From contig NZ_RDBO01000077.1 of the NCBI RefSeq assembly GCF_008120935.1, positions 1,565,689-1,613,671 on the forward strand: a DNA stretch of 47,983 nucleotides. The letters are read 5' to 3'. Shown piece after piece: positions 8,259 to 17,669 of the stretch. How positions within the stretch are numbered: the stretch's first letter is position 1; every line of letters begins with the position of its first letter. Source of the stretch: Streptomyces sp. sk2.1. Lineage in GTDB: Bacteria; Actinomycetota; Actinomycetes; Streptomycetales; Streptomycetaceae. The notes under the pieces were generated by a model. It was not told where the DNA came from. It worked only from the letters and a program-made list of their open reading frames with translations, and searched no databases. A program made the position numbers and the translations under genes.

Positions 8259-8828
8259 TCAGCCGGCCGCGACGGGCAGGCTCATCAGGTGGTCGACCAG
8301 GGCCAGCAGCACGTCCCGGCCGAAGGCCCGCTCCCGGACGTCGCCGATCAGCAGCGGAACGTGCGGGTCGAGGTCGAGGGCGGCCCTGATCTCTTCGGGG
8401 GTACGGGAGTTGTGGCCGTGGAAGCAGTTGATCGCCACGACGAACGGGATGTCCCGGCTCTCGTAGAAGTCGATCGAGGCGAAGCTCGTCTCCAGCCTGC
8501 GGGTGTCGGCGATCACCACGCCGCCGAGCGCCCCGTTGACCAGGTCGTTCCACATGAACCAGAAACGCTCCTGGCCCGGGGTGCCGAAGAGGTAGACCAC
8601 CAGCTCGGGACTGACCGTGATCCGGCCGAAGTCCAGGGCCACGGTGGTGGTGTCCTTCTGGCCGACCCCGGCCAGGTCGTCGATGCCGACGCTGGCCTGG
8701 GTCAGGTATTCCTCGGTGCGCAGCGGGGTGACTTCGCTGACCGCGCCCACCAGGGTGGTCTTGCCGACGCCGAAGCCTCCGGCGATGAGTATCTTGACGG
8801 CGGCGGGGGCCGCCTGACTGCTTGTCAT
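8259..8828 (-). CDS. Conservon small GTPase (CvnD-type)
   Basis: This is a 189-residue GTP-binding protein of the CvnD family, an MglA/Ras-like switch found in actinomycete conservons. The P-loop GGFGVGKT is at residues 17-24. The switch/Walker B segment LFGTPGQERFWFMW follows, and VAINCFHG takes the place of the NKxD guanine-specificity motif, as is usual for CvnD. It is proposed to form a membrane-linked complex with CvnA, CvnB and CvnC. It lies five bases after cvnC. Confidence 0.92.
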   Translation of the reverse strand: MTSSQAAPAAVKILIAGGFGVGKTTLVGAVSEVTPLRTEEYLTQASVGIDDLAGVGQKDTTTVALDFGRITVSPELVVYLFGTPGQERFWFMWNDLVNGALGGVVIADTRRLETSFASIDFYESRDIPFVVAINCFHGHNSRTPEEIRAALDLDPHVPLLIGDVRERAFGRDVLLALVDHLMSLPVAAG

Positions 8829-8833
8829 GTGGT

Positions 8834-9238
8834 TCAGAGTCTCCGGAGTCCGTCACGAACGGCGGCGAGCAGGCCCATGTCGGCCCCGCCGGCCGCCCGC
8901 GCCACCGAGAGCGGGGCGCGGGCCAGCAGCAGGCCCTGGGCGACGAGGTCGGCCAGCAGGATCTTGGTCACCGACACCGGGAGGCCGAGGTCGGACGAGA
9001 CCTCGGCGACCGCGGACGGGCGGCGGCAGCGTTCCAGGATCATCCGGTGCTCCGGCTGGAGCCGCCCCGGCAGGACCGGCGCGCCGCGCTCGTCCCGGGG
9101 GTCCTGGACGGTCGTGAGTACGGTGATGAGGCTGAAGTCGTCCCGCTCGGGAGCGGTCCGGCCCCGGGTGATGGTGTACGGGCGCACCATCGTGCCCGCA
9201 CCGTCCTCCGCGTCCTCCTCCTCCCAGTACGGGGTCAC
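8834..9238 (-). CDS. DUF742 protein (CvnC-type)
   Basis: This 134-residue protein has the DUF742 signature MVRPYTITRGRT near residue 17 and a winged-helix-like C-terminal half (VAEVSSDLGLPVSVTKILLADLVAQG). It starts with GTG, overlapping the stop of cvnB in GTGA, so the two are translationally coupled. CvnC proteins are the third part of the conservon complex. An acidic N terminus (EEEDAEDG) precedes the domain. Confidence 0.9.
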   Translation of the reverse strand: MTPYWEEEDAEDGAGTMVRPYTITRGRTAPERDDFSLITVLTTVQDPRDERGAPVLPGRLQPEHRMILERCRRPSAVAEVSSDLGLPVSVTKILLADLVAQGLLLARAPLSVARAAGGADMGLLAAVRDGLRRL

Positions 9239-9672
9239 GCGAGCTGCCCGCCCCCGGTACCGAAGGCGTCGAACTCGCTGCGGGCCGGGGTGCTCAGCTT
9301 CTGGCCGACCTGCTGCACGAGGTTGTGCATGGCGAGCGACATGATCTCGGCGTCCACCTCCTGGGAGGCGATCACGGCCAGGTGGGTGCCCTGCCCGGCC
9401 GAGATGATGAAGAGCCAGAGTTCGTTCAGCTCGACGATCACCTGGTGCACGCTGCCGCCGTTGAAGAGCTGGCCGACACCGCGGGCCAGGCTCTGCTGGC
9501 CGGTGCAGATCGCGGCCAGCCGCTCGGCGTCGGGGCGCTCGATGGTGCGCGAGTGGCTGACCACCAGGCCGTCGTCGGAGAGCAGGACTGCGTTCAGGGT
9601 CTCGGCCACCGAGTCCACCAGCCCGTCGAGCAGCCAGTCGAGGTCCTGGTGAGTGGCGGTTGTGCGTGTCAT
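9235..9672 (-). CDS. Roadblock/LC7 domain protein (CvnB-type)
   Basis: This 145-residue single roadblock/LC7 domain protein is typical of CvnB: LDWLLDGLVDSVAETLNAVLLSDDGL, then a long amphipathic helix and LAVIASQEVDAEIMSLAM. Roadblock proteins partner small GTPases of the MglA type. Its ATG overlaps the stop of the upstream frame in ATGA. In an intact conservon that upstream gene is the sensor kinase cvnA; here the frame is the methylase-CvnA tail chimera. Confidence 0.92.
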   Translation of the reverse strand: MTRTTATHQDLDWLLDGLVDSVAETLNAVLLSDDGLVVSHSRTIERPDAERLAAICTGQQSLARGVGQLFNGGSVHQVIVELNELWLFIISAGQGTHLAVIASQEVDAEIMSLAMHNLVQQVGQKLSTPARSEFDAFGTGGGQLA

Positions 9673-10567
9673 GGCCGTTCTTCTCTCGTGGAAAGGGGGG
9701 TGGCGGGCGGTGCGGGCTGCGCGGACGCCTCTTCGGTGGCGCGGGCGGCGCGGGACCGGCGCTGGAACGCCCCGATCGCGGCTCCGGCCCGGCGCGGCGT
9801 CGCCGGCCGCGACGGCGGGTTCTCCTGCCGTCCGGGCTGGTCCGGTGCGGTGGGCCGGGCAGCCGGCGCGATCCGCAGTTCGTCGGCCAGGCTGGCCTGG
9901 CGCACCCGGCGCGGCAACGGAGGCTCCGCTCCGGGCGAGGGGAGGGCGGACCGGTCGGCCCCGCCCTCCTGGTGGACGGCCTCCGGCTCCGGCGGGGCCG
10001 GGTGGTCGGGCACGGAGACCGGCAGTTGCGCGGGCCGGGCGGCCTGCGGGCCGGGGCCCGGGAGGGACGAGCCGTCCCCGGCACCGGTGGGGTACGGCGC
10101 GGCGTACGGCTGCTGAGGGACCGTGTACGGCTCCTCGGGCGCCGGGTACGGCGGCTGGTCCACGGGGTACTGCCCCGCCGCCGTCATGTACGGCCGCTCG
10201 GCCTGCCCGTACGGGTCCTCGGGCGCGGGGTACGGCGCGGCCGGTGTGGTGTAGGGGCTTTCCGGCACCCCGTGGGCGGCGCCCCGCACCGGCTCGGCGG
10301 TCCCCGGTGCGTCGGGGGACCGTTCCGGGCCCGCGGCCGGATTCCCCGGTGCGGCGTACGGCTGTTCCCCGCCGGGGAACGGGGCCGGGTCCGGCTGGTG
10401 GGACCGCTGTTCCCGCTCCGCCGGGTACGGCTGCTGCTCCGCGGTGGCGTAGGGCGCGCCCGCGGCGTTCAGCGCGGTGACTCCGGCCAGGGCCTGGCCC
10501 TGTACGCGGGTGGGCAGCGCGCCGTCGGCCCGGTCTCCCACGTGCTGGCCGAGCTGATCGAGAAGAA
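9669..10567 (-). other. CvnA-like C-terminal tail segment inside the methylase frame
   Basis: About 299 codons with Pro, Tyr, Ala and Gln-rich repeats of the type PYPAPEEPY, closing with the LPRRVRQASL and AIGAFQRRSR motifs of conservon kinases. The junction with the methylase is near base 10,568, after TYRSTLT, where close relatives of the methylase would, from memory, end within a short Pro-rich stretch. Two CTT codons sit at the junction, which is uncommon in this DNA. There is no internal start with a clear ribosome binding site, so the segment is probably made only as part of the fusion. Confidence 0.6.
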
Positions 10568-13500
10568 GGGTGAGGGTGGAGCGGTAGGTGCCGGACTCGC
10601 CCTCGGTGAGCGGGGTCTCCAGGGTGAGGCCGGCGGCGGCCATCCGGTCGTACTCGGCGAGGATCAGGTTCTTGGTGCGGTATTCGCCATGGGCCTTGAT
10701 GTCGTTGTCGCGGGTGACGTTGAAGGTGTCCAGGATGTACGCGGTGTCGTCGCGGGTGATGCCGTAGAGGTGGAAGAAGAGCGCGTCCAGCTCGGCACGG
10801 ATGACGGCGCGGCGGTCGGTGTCCCAGCGGAAGGGGGCGCCGGTGTCGCCTAGATCGCGGGCGAAGGGGGTCATGTCGGTTGCGGTGTAGGTGAGTTCGA
10901 GGACGCGGGGGGTGATGAACTCCGCGTGGGGCGCGAGCTGGTTGGGAGTGGGGACAGGCATCTGCTGGATGTAGCCGTAGGTGAGGTGCGTGCCGCCGAT
11001 CTTCTGGCGGACGGAGTAGTCGCAGGCCATGGAGGACCAGACGGCGGAGAGCAGAGGGGTGTGGTCCGGCGAAGCGGGGAGGGCCAAGGGGTAGGGGTGG
11101 CCGAAACCGTGGGCCGGAGTTGCAGTTGCGATCAGCGTGCGCTCGTTGCCCGCGTTGGTGATGTCACGCCACCCGAAGACCCACTCCCGGTTCCACCCCT
11201 TGGCAGTCAGACGGCTGTGGGCGCCCGGCTTCATGATCGGCTTGCCGTCCTTGTCGACCTCGCCGGTCGGGACATCCTGTTCCGGCACCCAGTAGCGTGG
11301 CAACGGTACGGCGGAGGCGTCCTGATGCTGCTCCACGGTGAAGCGCGGCAGGGTGCCCACGGCAAGCTGCTTTTCCGTGGCGTTCTCGTACGTGGAGAAG
11401 CGGTGGTCGTAGTGGTGCAGCACCTTCGCCTCGTACAGCGGGAGCAGGCGCTCCTCGCCGCGGGCGAGCACGTTGCCGTCGAGGGTCCAGCCGGTCTTGA
11501 GGAGGTCGTCGAGCGTCTCGGCGTTCTGGGCTGAGGGGCGGAACAGATGGGAGTCATCCGACATGTGGAACATGCGCATGAGCGAGATGTCCCAGGGGTT
11601 CCCACCCGCCTCCTTCGCCTCGTCGATCAGTACCGGCACGCGGCGATAGATCCCCAGTGTGATCTCGGCGTCCCGGCGGCTCCGGAAGACCGGGCAGGTG
11701 CCGGTGTTCGGGTTGAGGAGCTGGATGTCGCGGCCTGTCAGGGGGTAGGAGCGTTCCGAGATCTGCTCGATCTGACGGACTCGGAAAGCGATGGAGATCG
11801 GGGTGTCGGGAGAGCCGGAACCCGCCATGCAGAATAGGAAGAATGGCCGGTCGTGGTGAACACCGGGGAAGATCCGCTCTTCGTTCTCGAAGCCGTACAG
11901 CGCGACGAGGTGCCCCCTGGTAATCAGGTCCTTGAAGAAGAACTGCGTCGTCGCGTCCGTGGCGATCCCCGTCGGCACGATTACGCCCGTCCGCCCCCGA
12001 GGCCTCGTCAGCACGCGGTCGCTCTCCGTGAACACGGCGTACGTGTTGATGTCACCCCGCCCTGTCAGCGGGAACCGATCGCTGGCCCGCAGGAAGTGCT
12101 TTTCGCCCTCCGCGCGCCGCTTGGCGGCCTCGAACTCGGCGTAGAGGTGCGCGCCATCACGGTCATCGCGCAACTCAGCAATGAGCCGCTTCCGCGCGGC
12201 CGCGTTCTTGGCCCCGGCGATGCGGGGGTCACGCTGCGCGAAGAACTCCTGCTCCTGGAGCTTCACCCGCTCCCACGGCGGGTTCCCCACCACCGCGTCG
12301 AACCCGCCGGCCCACCCCGTCCCGCCCTGCACGCCAACCCCCGACTCCGGGACGGCGAACACCTCCGGGAACTCCAGGTGCCAGTGGAAGAACCGGTACT
12401 GGTCCCGCAGCTCCAGGATCTGCTCGTGCGTCGCGTCCGACACCGAGGACTGGTCCCGACCCCGCAGCGCCCGGAACACCTGGTCGGTCGGGGCATCCGG
12501 CGCACCCGCGTGCTTGGGCCACACGAACGCCGCGCACCAGGCGTCGGCGGCGTGGAGGTCCTGGACGTACGCCGACGACTCCACGTACACCCGGTACGCG
12601 GCCTCCTGGGCGTGCACGTCCTCCAGCGAATCGGCGGGAGCGGCAGTGATCGCGGCGAGCTCGACGGCGTACCGCTCGTTGCCCGGCAGGGGCTCCGTGT
12701 CGAAGAGGAGTTCGTCCTGGCCGCCCCGCTGGGCCTTGTTGCGCTTGACGAGGCCGGAGGCGTGCTTCTTGTCGTCGCCCTCGATGGGCTTGAAGGCGTC
12801 GTCGGGGACGCCGTCCGCCAGCAGTTTCGGTGTCGCGCCGATGAGGCCGTTGCCGTGCTTGACGTGGGCGTCGAGGAAGCCGAGTGCCTTGCCCGGTTCC
12901 ATGGCCTCCAGCCACAGGGAGACCTTGGCCAGTTCCACGGCCATCGGGTTGAGGTCGACACCATAGATGCACCGGGCGACGACCTCGCGCAGGGCGTGGC
13001 GCACGGTGCCGTCCGTCGGCTCCGGGTTGTGCTCGCGCACCGAGGCCACCCGCTTGGCGATACGCCGTGCCGACGCGACGAGGAAGTGGCCGGAGCCGCA
13101 CGCCGGGTCACAGACCGTCAGGGACAGCAGCTCGGCGACGATGTCGTCGGCCGGGTCGGGGCGGCCGGCGGCGGTGGCCCGCTGGTCACCCCGCTTGAAG
13201 GCTTCGTCCAGCACCGGGTCGAGCGTCGTGTCGAGCAGGCACTCGATGAGCGAGGACGGGGTGTAGTAACTGCCGGTCGTCTTACGGCTGTTGCCCGCCA
13301 CCTCCACCAGCTCGAAGGAGCGGTCCGTCGCGGAGTGCTTCGGCTCCAGCTCAAGCAGGGACTCGTAGACCGAGCCGAGCTCCTCCGCGTCCAGGTGGCG
13401 GTAGTCGACGGGACGCCAGCGGCGGGCGCCCGGGTCGCGGACCTGGGCGAGGTGGCGGACGGCGGAGAGCAGCGACTCGTTGGACAGCTTGAGGCCGTCG

Positions 13501-14657
13501 AGCGGGGCATCGGTCTCGGTGGGGGAGAACAGGCCGCCGAGGCCGGGCAGGGCCAGCTCGGGGCGGCCACCTTCCTTCCCGAGGGCTTCGAGGACGATGC
13601 GCAGGGCCTCGTACTGGTCGCCGTGGGCCGTGCCCTGGCGGCGGCGGGCGCGTTCGCGGAGGCGGGCGGAGGAGAAGTACCGCTCGTACGCCTCTCGACG
13701 GGAGTCGTCGGCCTCCGGGTCGAGCAGGGCGTCCCGGTCCTCGGCGACGAAGACGAACAGCAGCCGGTAGACCAGGCGCAGCAGGGCGTCGCGGAGGGCC
13801 TTCGGGTCGGTGTCCTCCCGCAGCGCGCCGTTGTCCGGGTGGCGCAGGAAGCCGGTGCCGAGGACGGTCAGGGCGTTCTGGACACCCAGGCGGAGCTGGT
13901 CCAGGGCGCGGGTTCCGGAGGTGACGGCCTCGGCGCGCCACTTCTCCAGCCAGCACCCCGACGCCGCCGTCCCCTCAGGCACCGCGAACCGTGACGCGTG
14001 CAGCAGGCTGTACAGCAGCACGAACTCGCTGAACAGCTCGCCGTCGAAGAGGGCTTCCAGGTCGAAGTCGACGTAGGCCGCCGTGGAGAAGGACGACGAG
14101 TCGCGCAGCAGGCGCAGCTGACGGCCGTTGGTGACGATGGCCCACAGGTGGGCCTCGGTGCGGTTGAGACAGTCCTGCACCATCGATTGGGGCGGGATCT
14201 GGCCCTTCACCGGGGGCTTGTCGAGCTTCACGTTCCACGGGACCTGGTGGATGAGGGCCGGGCCGTGGCGGTGGGAGACCGGGAAGCGCTTCTCCGGGTC
14301 GGAGTCCGCCGGAATCCCCGCCGCGCCGACCTCCGTCAGCGCGCCGAAGTCCAGCTTGCGGAAGAGCTGGGCCAGCCAGTCGGTGCCCGCGCGGCCCGTG
14401 GGGTCGGCGGCGGGATCGCCGGTCACCGGGTCGGAGGGGAGCGCGGTGCGCAGGTCGCGCCAGAGGGGCTTGAGGTACTCCCAGGCGCGCTCGGCCTCGT
14501 TGCGTACGGGCACCGAGGCGGGCAGGCCGTAGTCGGCGGGCTTGGTGCCCGGCAGGTTCCGGGTCTCCGCGATGCGCAGCAGCATGTCGGAGGGGAGCAG
14601 GCCGCCGACCGGGGTGACGGCGGTGAAGGCCAGGGAGTTGCGGGTGGCGGCGGACAT
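9669..14657 (-). CDS. Eco57I-class N6-adenine DNA methyltransferase fused in frame to a CvnA sensor-kinase tail
   Basis: This is a 1662-residue frame. Residues 1 to about 1363 are a large adenine methylase of the Eco57I/DrmMI type. SAM-binding motif I DPACGSGHFLVASARR lies near residue 515 and the catalytic motif IV GNPPWERV near residue 787. A target-recognition-like part comes before an N-terminal region that resembles type IIG/BREX PglX-like enzymes. From about residue 1364 the sequence changes to a Pro/Tyr-rich low-complexity stretch with many PY repeats. It ends in LPRRVRQASLADELR and GAAIGAFQRRSRAARA, which I recognise as the C-terminal tail of CvnA-type conservon kinases. The kinase catalytic part is absent. 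TGATG links its start to the helicase gene upstream, and ATGA links its end to cvnB. It is the modification enzyme of the proposed defence operon; the fusion is discussed under findings. Confidence 0.85.
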   Translation of the reverse strand: MSAATRNSLAFTAVTPVGGLLPSDMLLRIAETRNLPGTKPADYGLPASVPVRNEAERAWEYLKPLWRDLRTALPSDPVTGDPAADPTGRAGTDWLAQLFRKLDFGALTEVGAAGIPADSDPEKRFPVSHRHGPALIHQVPWNVKLDKPPVKGQIPPQSMVQDCLNRTEAHLWAIVTNGRQLRLLRDSSSFSTAAYVDFDLEALFDGELFSEFVLLYSLLHASRFAVPEGTAASGCWLEKWRAEAVTSGTRALDQLRLGVQNALTVLGTGFLRHPDNGALREDTDPKALRDALLRLVYRLLFVFVAEDRDALLDPEADDSRREAYERYFSSARLRERARRRQGTAHGDQYEALRIVLEALGKEGGRPELALPGLGGLFSPTETDAPLDGLKLSNESLLSAVRHLAQVRDPGARRWRPVDYRHLDAEELGSVYESLLELEPKHSATDRSFELVEVAGNSRKTTGSYYTPSSLIECLLDTTLDPVLDEAFKRGDQRATAAGRPDPADDIVAELLSLTVCDPACGSGHFLVASARRIAKRVASVREHNPEPTDGTVRHALREVVARCIYGVDLNPMAVELAKVSLWLEAMEPGKALGFLDAHVKHGNGLIGATPKLLADGVPDDAFKPIEGDDKKHASGLVKRNKAQRGGQDELLFDTEPLPGNERYAVELAAITAAPADSLEDVHAQEAAYRVYVESSAYVQDLHAADAWCAAFVWPKHAGAPDAPTDQVFRALRGRDQSSVSDATHEQILELRDQYRFFHWHLEFPEVFAVPESGVGVQGGTGWAGGFDAVVGNPPWERVKLQEQEFFAQRDPRIAGAKNAAARKRLIAELRDDRDGAHLYAEFEAAKRRAEGEKHFLRASDRFPLTGRGDINTYAVFTESDRVLTRPRGRTGVIVPTGIATDATTQFFFKDLITRGHLVALYGFENEERIFPGVHHDRPFFLFCMAGSGSPDTPISIAFRVRQIEQISERSYPLTGRDIQLLNPNTGTCPVFRSRRDAEITLGIYRRVPVLIDEAKEAGGNPWDISLMRMFHMSDDSHLFRPSAQNAETLDDLLKTGWTLDGNVLARGEERLLPLYEAKVLHHYDHRFSTYENATEKQLAVGTLPRFTVEQHQDASAVPLPRYWVPEQDVPTGEVDKDGKPIMKPGAHSRLTAKGWNREWVFGWRDITNAGNERTLIATATPAHGFGHPYPLALPASPDHTPLLSAVWSSMACDYSVRQKIGGTHLTYGYIQQMPVPTPNQLAPHAEFITPRVLELTYTATDMTPFARDLGDTGAPFRWDTDRRAVIRAELDALFFHLYGITRDDTAYILDTFNVTRDNDIKAHGEYRTKNLILAEYDRMAAAGLTLETPLTEGESGTYRSTLTLLLDQLGQHVGDRADGALPTRVQGQALAGVTALNAAGAPYATAEQQPYPAEREQRSHQPDPAPFPGGEQPYAAPGNPAAGPERSPDAPGTAEPVRGAAHGVPESPYTTPAAPYPAPEDPYGQAERPYMTAAGQYPVDQPPYPAPEEPYTVPQQPYAAPYPTGAGDGSSLPGPGPQAARPAQLPVSVPDHPAPPEPEAVHQEGGADRSALPSPGAEPPLPRRVRQASLADELRIAPAARPTAPDQPGRQENPPSRPATPRRAGAAIGAFQRRSRAARATEEASAQPAPPATPLSTREERP

Positions 14658-17629
14658 CAGGCTTCGGCTCCGGACACGGTAGAGGCGGCGGACGCGACGG
14701 GGGCGGGCTGCTGCGGCAGGTAGACGTAGACGCCGAGGACGTCGGCGGGCTCCTGCGGGACGACCTTCAGGCCGCGGACGATCTCCTCGTTCGCCTTGCG
14801 GACCCGGCGGTGCGAGGAATCGAGCTCGGCGGCCAGGCGGGTGCCGTACTCGGTGAGGTGCGCGGCGAGGTCCGGCAGGCCGTTCAGGTCCTTGGCGATC
14901 TGGTTGCGGACCAGCTGCTCGTGGGTGTTGGCGGTGGCGCGGGCCGAGAGGAGGGCGGCGGTCGCGTCGTCGTCCAGCCAGCGGGCGCGCGACGGCATCC
15001 CCTCGTACGCGAGCAGACGGGCGTCCTCGGCGACCAGCTGCCGCTCGCCGTTGCGGGACGGGAGCGTGAGGTGGAAGCGGTAGCGGACCAGCAGGAGTGT
15101 GGTGCGGGTGGTGACCGCGTCCGTGGTGACGACGCCGCAGCGGCGGGCCGGCCGGGGGCCGGGGGTGTTCGCGTCGAGGGCCGAGTCCAGGACGTACGAG
15201 GCGATGGCGCCGATCACCGGGTCGGTGCGGACCAGGGCTGCCTCGCCGCGCGCGACCGCGGGCGTGGTGCGGAAGGGGATCTCCCGGTCCTCCTCGACGA
15301 GCCGTCCACCGAGCGTGGCGGCGAGCGCGTCGCGCAGTCCGGCCGGGGCGCCGCCGGGCTGGGCCGTGAAGTCGCCGCTGTCGTCACGCGGGTCGCGGAC
15401 CAGCGTGTCCAGGCCGCCCAGCGCCTCCAGGGCGAAATCGCGGACCTCCTCCGCGCCGCCGAGCGCCGCTCGTACGGCGGCGACCTCGCGCGCCACCTCC
15501 TCGGGGTGGATCGCGCGCTGGGCGTACTTGGAGCGGGACGTCTTCTCGCGTTCGGCGGCCGAGTTCCACTCGCGCTCGATGCGGTCGAACGACTCCTGGT
15601 GGCCGTCCAGTTCGAACAGGCTCTCCTGGCTGCCCTGCCGCCCGTGCAGCAGCAGCCACTCCACCACCGCGTCGGTGACGCCGGAGGCGGTCTCGTCGGG
15701 GACGGAGACGGAGATGCCCAGGTCCTTCATGATCTGCCGGTGCTTCATGAACAGCACCTCCAGGACCTTGCCGTCGATGCCGTTGTCCTCGCCGAACATG
15801 GTGATGACACGGACCTGGTCGCGCTTCTGCCCGTAGCGGTCGACCCGGCCCTCGCGCTGGTCGTGACGGGTGGGGTTCCAGGCCAGGTCGTAGTGGACGA
15901 CGGCGTCGAAGTGGTGCTGGAGGTTGACGCCTTCGGAGAGGCAGTCGGTGGCGATCAGGACGCGGCGGACTGCCGGGTCACCGGCTTCCCCGGCCGCCTC
16001 GGCGGTCTCGGCGGCGAGCTGCTCGATGCGCTCCAGGCGCTGCTGCGGGGAGAGGGTGCCGGTCACCGCGGCGATCCTCGTCTTCTTGCCGAGCTTGCCC
16101 TCCAGCTGGGTGGCGAGGTACTCGGCGGTGGGGATGTAGCGGCAGAAGACGATCGGGTGGTAGCCGTCGGCGATCAGGCTCTTCAGATGCCGGGTGAGCG
16201 CCTTCAGCTTCGCGTCCCCGGCCGGGCCGACGAGTTCGGCGGCCCGCTGGGAGAGTTCGAGCAGCCGGGCACCGGCCTCCTCCGACTCGGCGGCGCCCGG
16301 TGCGACGTCCATGCCTTCGAGCCGGTCGTTGTCGGCGGAATCGGCGGCCACCGGGAAGCCCAGCGCGTCCGCCTCCTGCGCGGTGCGGGCGGCGGCGGAC
16401 TCGGAGCGGGTCTTCAGGGTCTGCGCGGCGGCCGCGGGCGAGGACACCATCGAGCGCAGCAGCGCGATCACCGACCACCAGGCGATCCGCGCCTCCCGCT
16501 TGCCCTGCTCGCCCGCGGTCGCGACGCGGTCGCGGGCGTACGCGATGGCGTCGTCGAGCAGCGCCCGGTAGGCGGGTGCCAGCTTGTACGGCTCGTCCTT
16601 CGTCCAGCGGTCGGACGGGAAGGCGGTCCGCTCGGCCAGGGAGTCGTCGGCGAGCCCGTCCTCCTTGGTGAGGTAGTCGCGGACGTCGGCACGCTTGCGG
16701 GCCACGAAGTGCTCGGCGAGCTTCGCCCGCCCCGCGGGCGACTCCAGGTCCAGCGTCGCGAGTTCGGGCCGCACCAGGCCGAGCAGATTGCGGAACGCGG
16801 ACTCCTTGCCGGAGTGCGGGGTCGCGGTCAGCAGCAGCAGATGCCGGCCCGTGTCGGCGGAGATCTTGCGCAGCAGCTCGTGACGGAGCTGGTTCGACGT
16901 GGACGCGGAGCCCTGCGCGGCGTCGTCGGCGGCCACGCAGGAGTGGGCCTCGTCGACGATCACCAGATCGGGGCAGTGCCGTACGAAGTCCTCGCGGTGC
17001 CGGGTCGACTTGATGAAGTCCGTCGAGATGATCGTGTACGGGTGCTTGTCGAACAGGGACTGGCCCAGCTCCAGGCCACGCTCCAGGCGCGACACCGTGG
17101 AGGCCAGGACCAGTTCGGCGTCGATGGCGAACTTCTCCCGCAGCTCGGACTGCCACTGCTCGGCCAGTGCCGGGGAGCACAGCACCGCCAGCCGGGCCGC
17201 CTCGCCCTGCGCGAGCAGTTCCTTGGCGATCAGACCGGCCTCGACCGTCTTGCCGATGCCGACGTCGTCCGAGATCAGCAGCCGCACGGTGCGCTGCCGC
17301 AGCGCCATCAGCAGCGGGACCAGCTGATAGGCCCTCGGCTCCACGGCGATCGAGGCCAGCGAACGGAACGGGCCCGCGCCCGAACGGAAGCCGATACGGA
17401 GCGCCGTGCGCAGCAGACCGGCGGACCGCTGGTCACCCAGGTCGTCCGGGCCCGGTGCCGCGAATTCGGCCGGGCGCACCTTCTCGAAGGAGGGGAAGAC
17501 GGCCGCGATGTCGTCCTCGCTCCCGCCCAGGGGGCGCAGCACCAGCATGTCGGGGGCGCTCTCGGGCAGCACCACCCATTCCCGGCCACGGGCGGCGACC
17601 AGGGAGCCGGCTGTGTACGTGAGGCTCAT
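14657..17629 (-). CDS. drmD: DrmD-like SNF2-family helicase (DISARM-type)
   Basis: This is a 990-residue superfamily 2 helicase/translocase. Motif I is DDVGIGKTVEAGL near residue 120, the DEAH box VIVDEAHSC is near 224, LLLTATPHSGKE is motif III, and the C-terminal RecA lobe ends in QREGRVDRYGQ near 590. This pattern and length match DrmD of class 1 DISARM, where it works beside an adenine methylase. I chose the ATG at 17629 (MSLTYTAGSLV); the frame runs further upstream but reads as non-homologous Arg/Pro-rich sequence. Its stop overlaps the methylase start (TGATG), and 40 bases separate it from the kinase-helicase gene upstream, so the three form one operon. The gene symbol is by family resemblance only. 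Confidence 0.88.
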   Translation of the reverse strand: MSLTYTAGSLVAARGREWVVLPESAPDMLVLRPLGGSEDDIAAVFPSFEKVRPAEFAAPGPDDLGDQRSAGLLRTALRIGFRSGAGPFRSLASIAVEPRAYQLVPLLMALRQRTVRLLISDDVGIGKTVEAGLIAKELLAQGEAARLAVLCSPALAEQWQSELREKFAIDAELVLASTVSRLERGLELGQSLFDKHPYTIISTDFIKSTRHREDFVRHCPDLVIVDEAHSCVAADDAAQGSASTSNQLRHELLRKISADTGRHLLLLTATPHSGKESAFRNLLGLVRPELATLDLESPAGRAKLAEHFVARKRADVRDYLTKEDGLADDSLAERTAFPSDRWTKDEPYKLAPAYRALLDDAIAYARDRVATAGEQGKREARIAWWSVIALLRSMVSSPAAAAQTLKTRSESAAARTAQEADALGFPVAADSADNDRLEGMDVAPGAAESEEAGARLLELSQRAAELVGPAGDAKLKALTRHLKSLIADGYHPIVFCRYIPTAEYLATQLEGKLGKKTRIAAVTGTLSPQQRLERIEQLAAETAEAAGEAGDPAVRRVLIATDCLSEGVNLQHHFDAVVHYDLAWNPTRHDQREGRVDRYGQKRDQVRVITMFGEDNGIDGKVLEVLFMKHRQIMKDLGISVSVPDETASGVTDAVVEWLLLHGRQGSQESLFELDGHQESFDRIEREWNSAAEREKTSRSKYAQRAIHPEEVAREVAAVRAALGGAEEVRDFALEALGGLDTLVRDPRDDSGDFTAQPGGAPAGLRDALAATLGGRLVEEDREIPFRTTPAVARGEAALVRTDPVIGAIASYVLDSALDANTPGPRPARRCGVVTTDAVTTRTTLLLVRYRFHLTLPSRNGERQLVAEDARLLAYEGMPSRARWLDDDATAALLSARATANTHEQLVRNQIAKDLNGLPDLAAHLTEYGTRLAAELDSSHRRVRKANEEIVRGLKVVPQEPADVLGVYVYLPQQPAPVASAASTVSGAEA

Positions 17630-17669
17630 GAGATGTCCCAGTTCCTTGGATCGAGAAGAGGTGGTGCGG

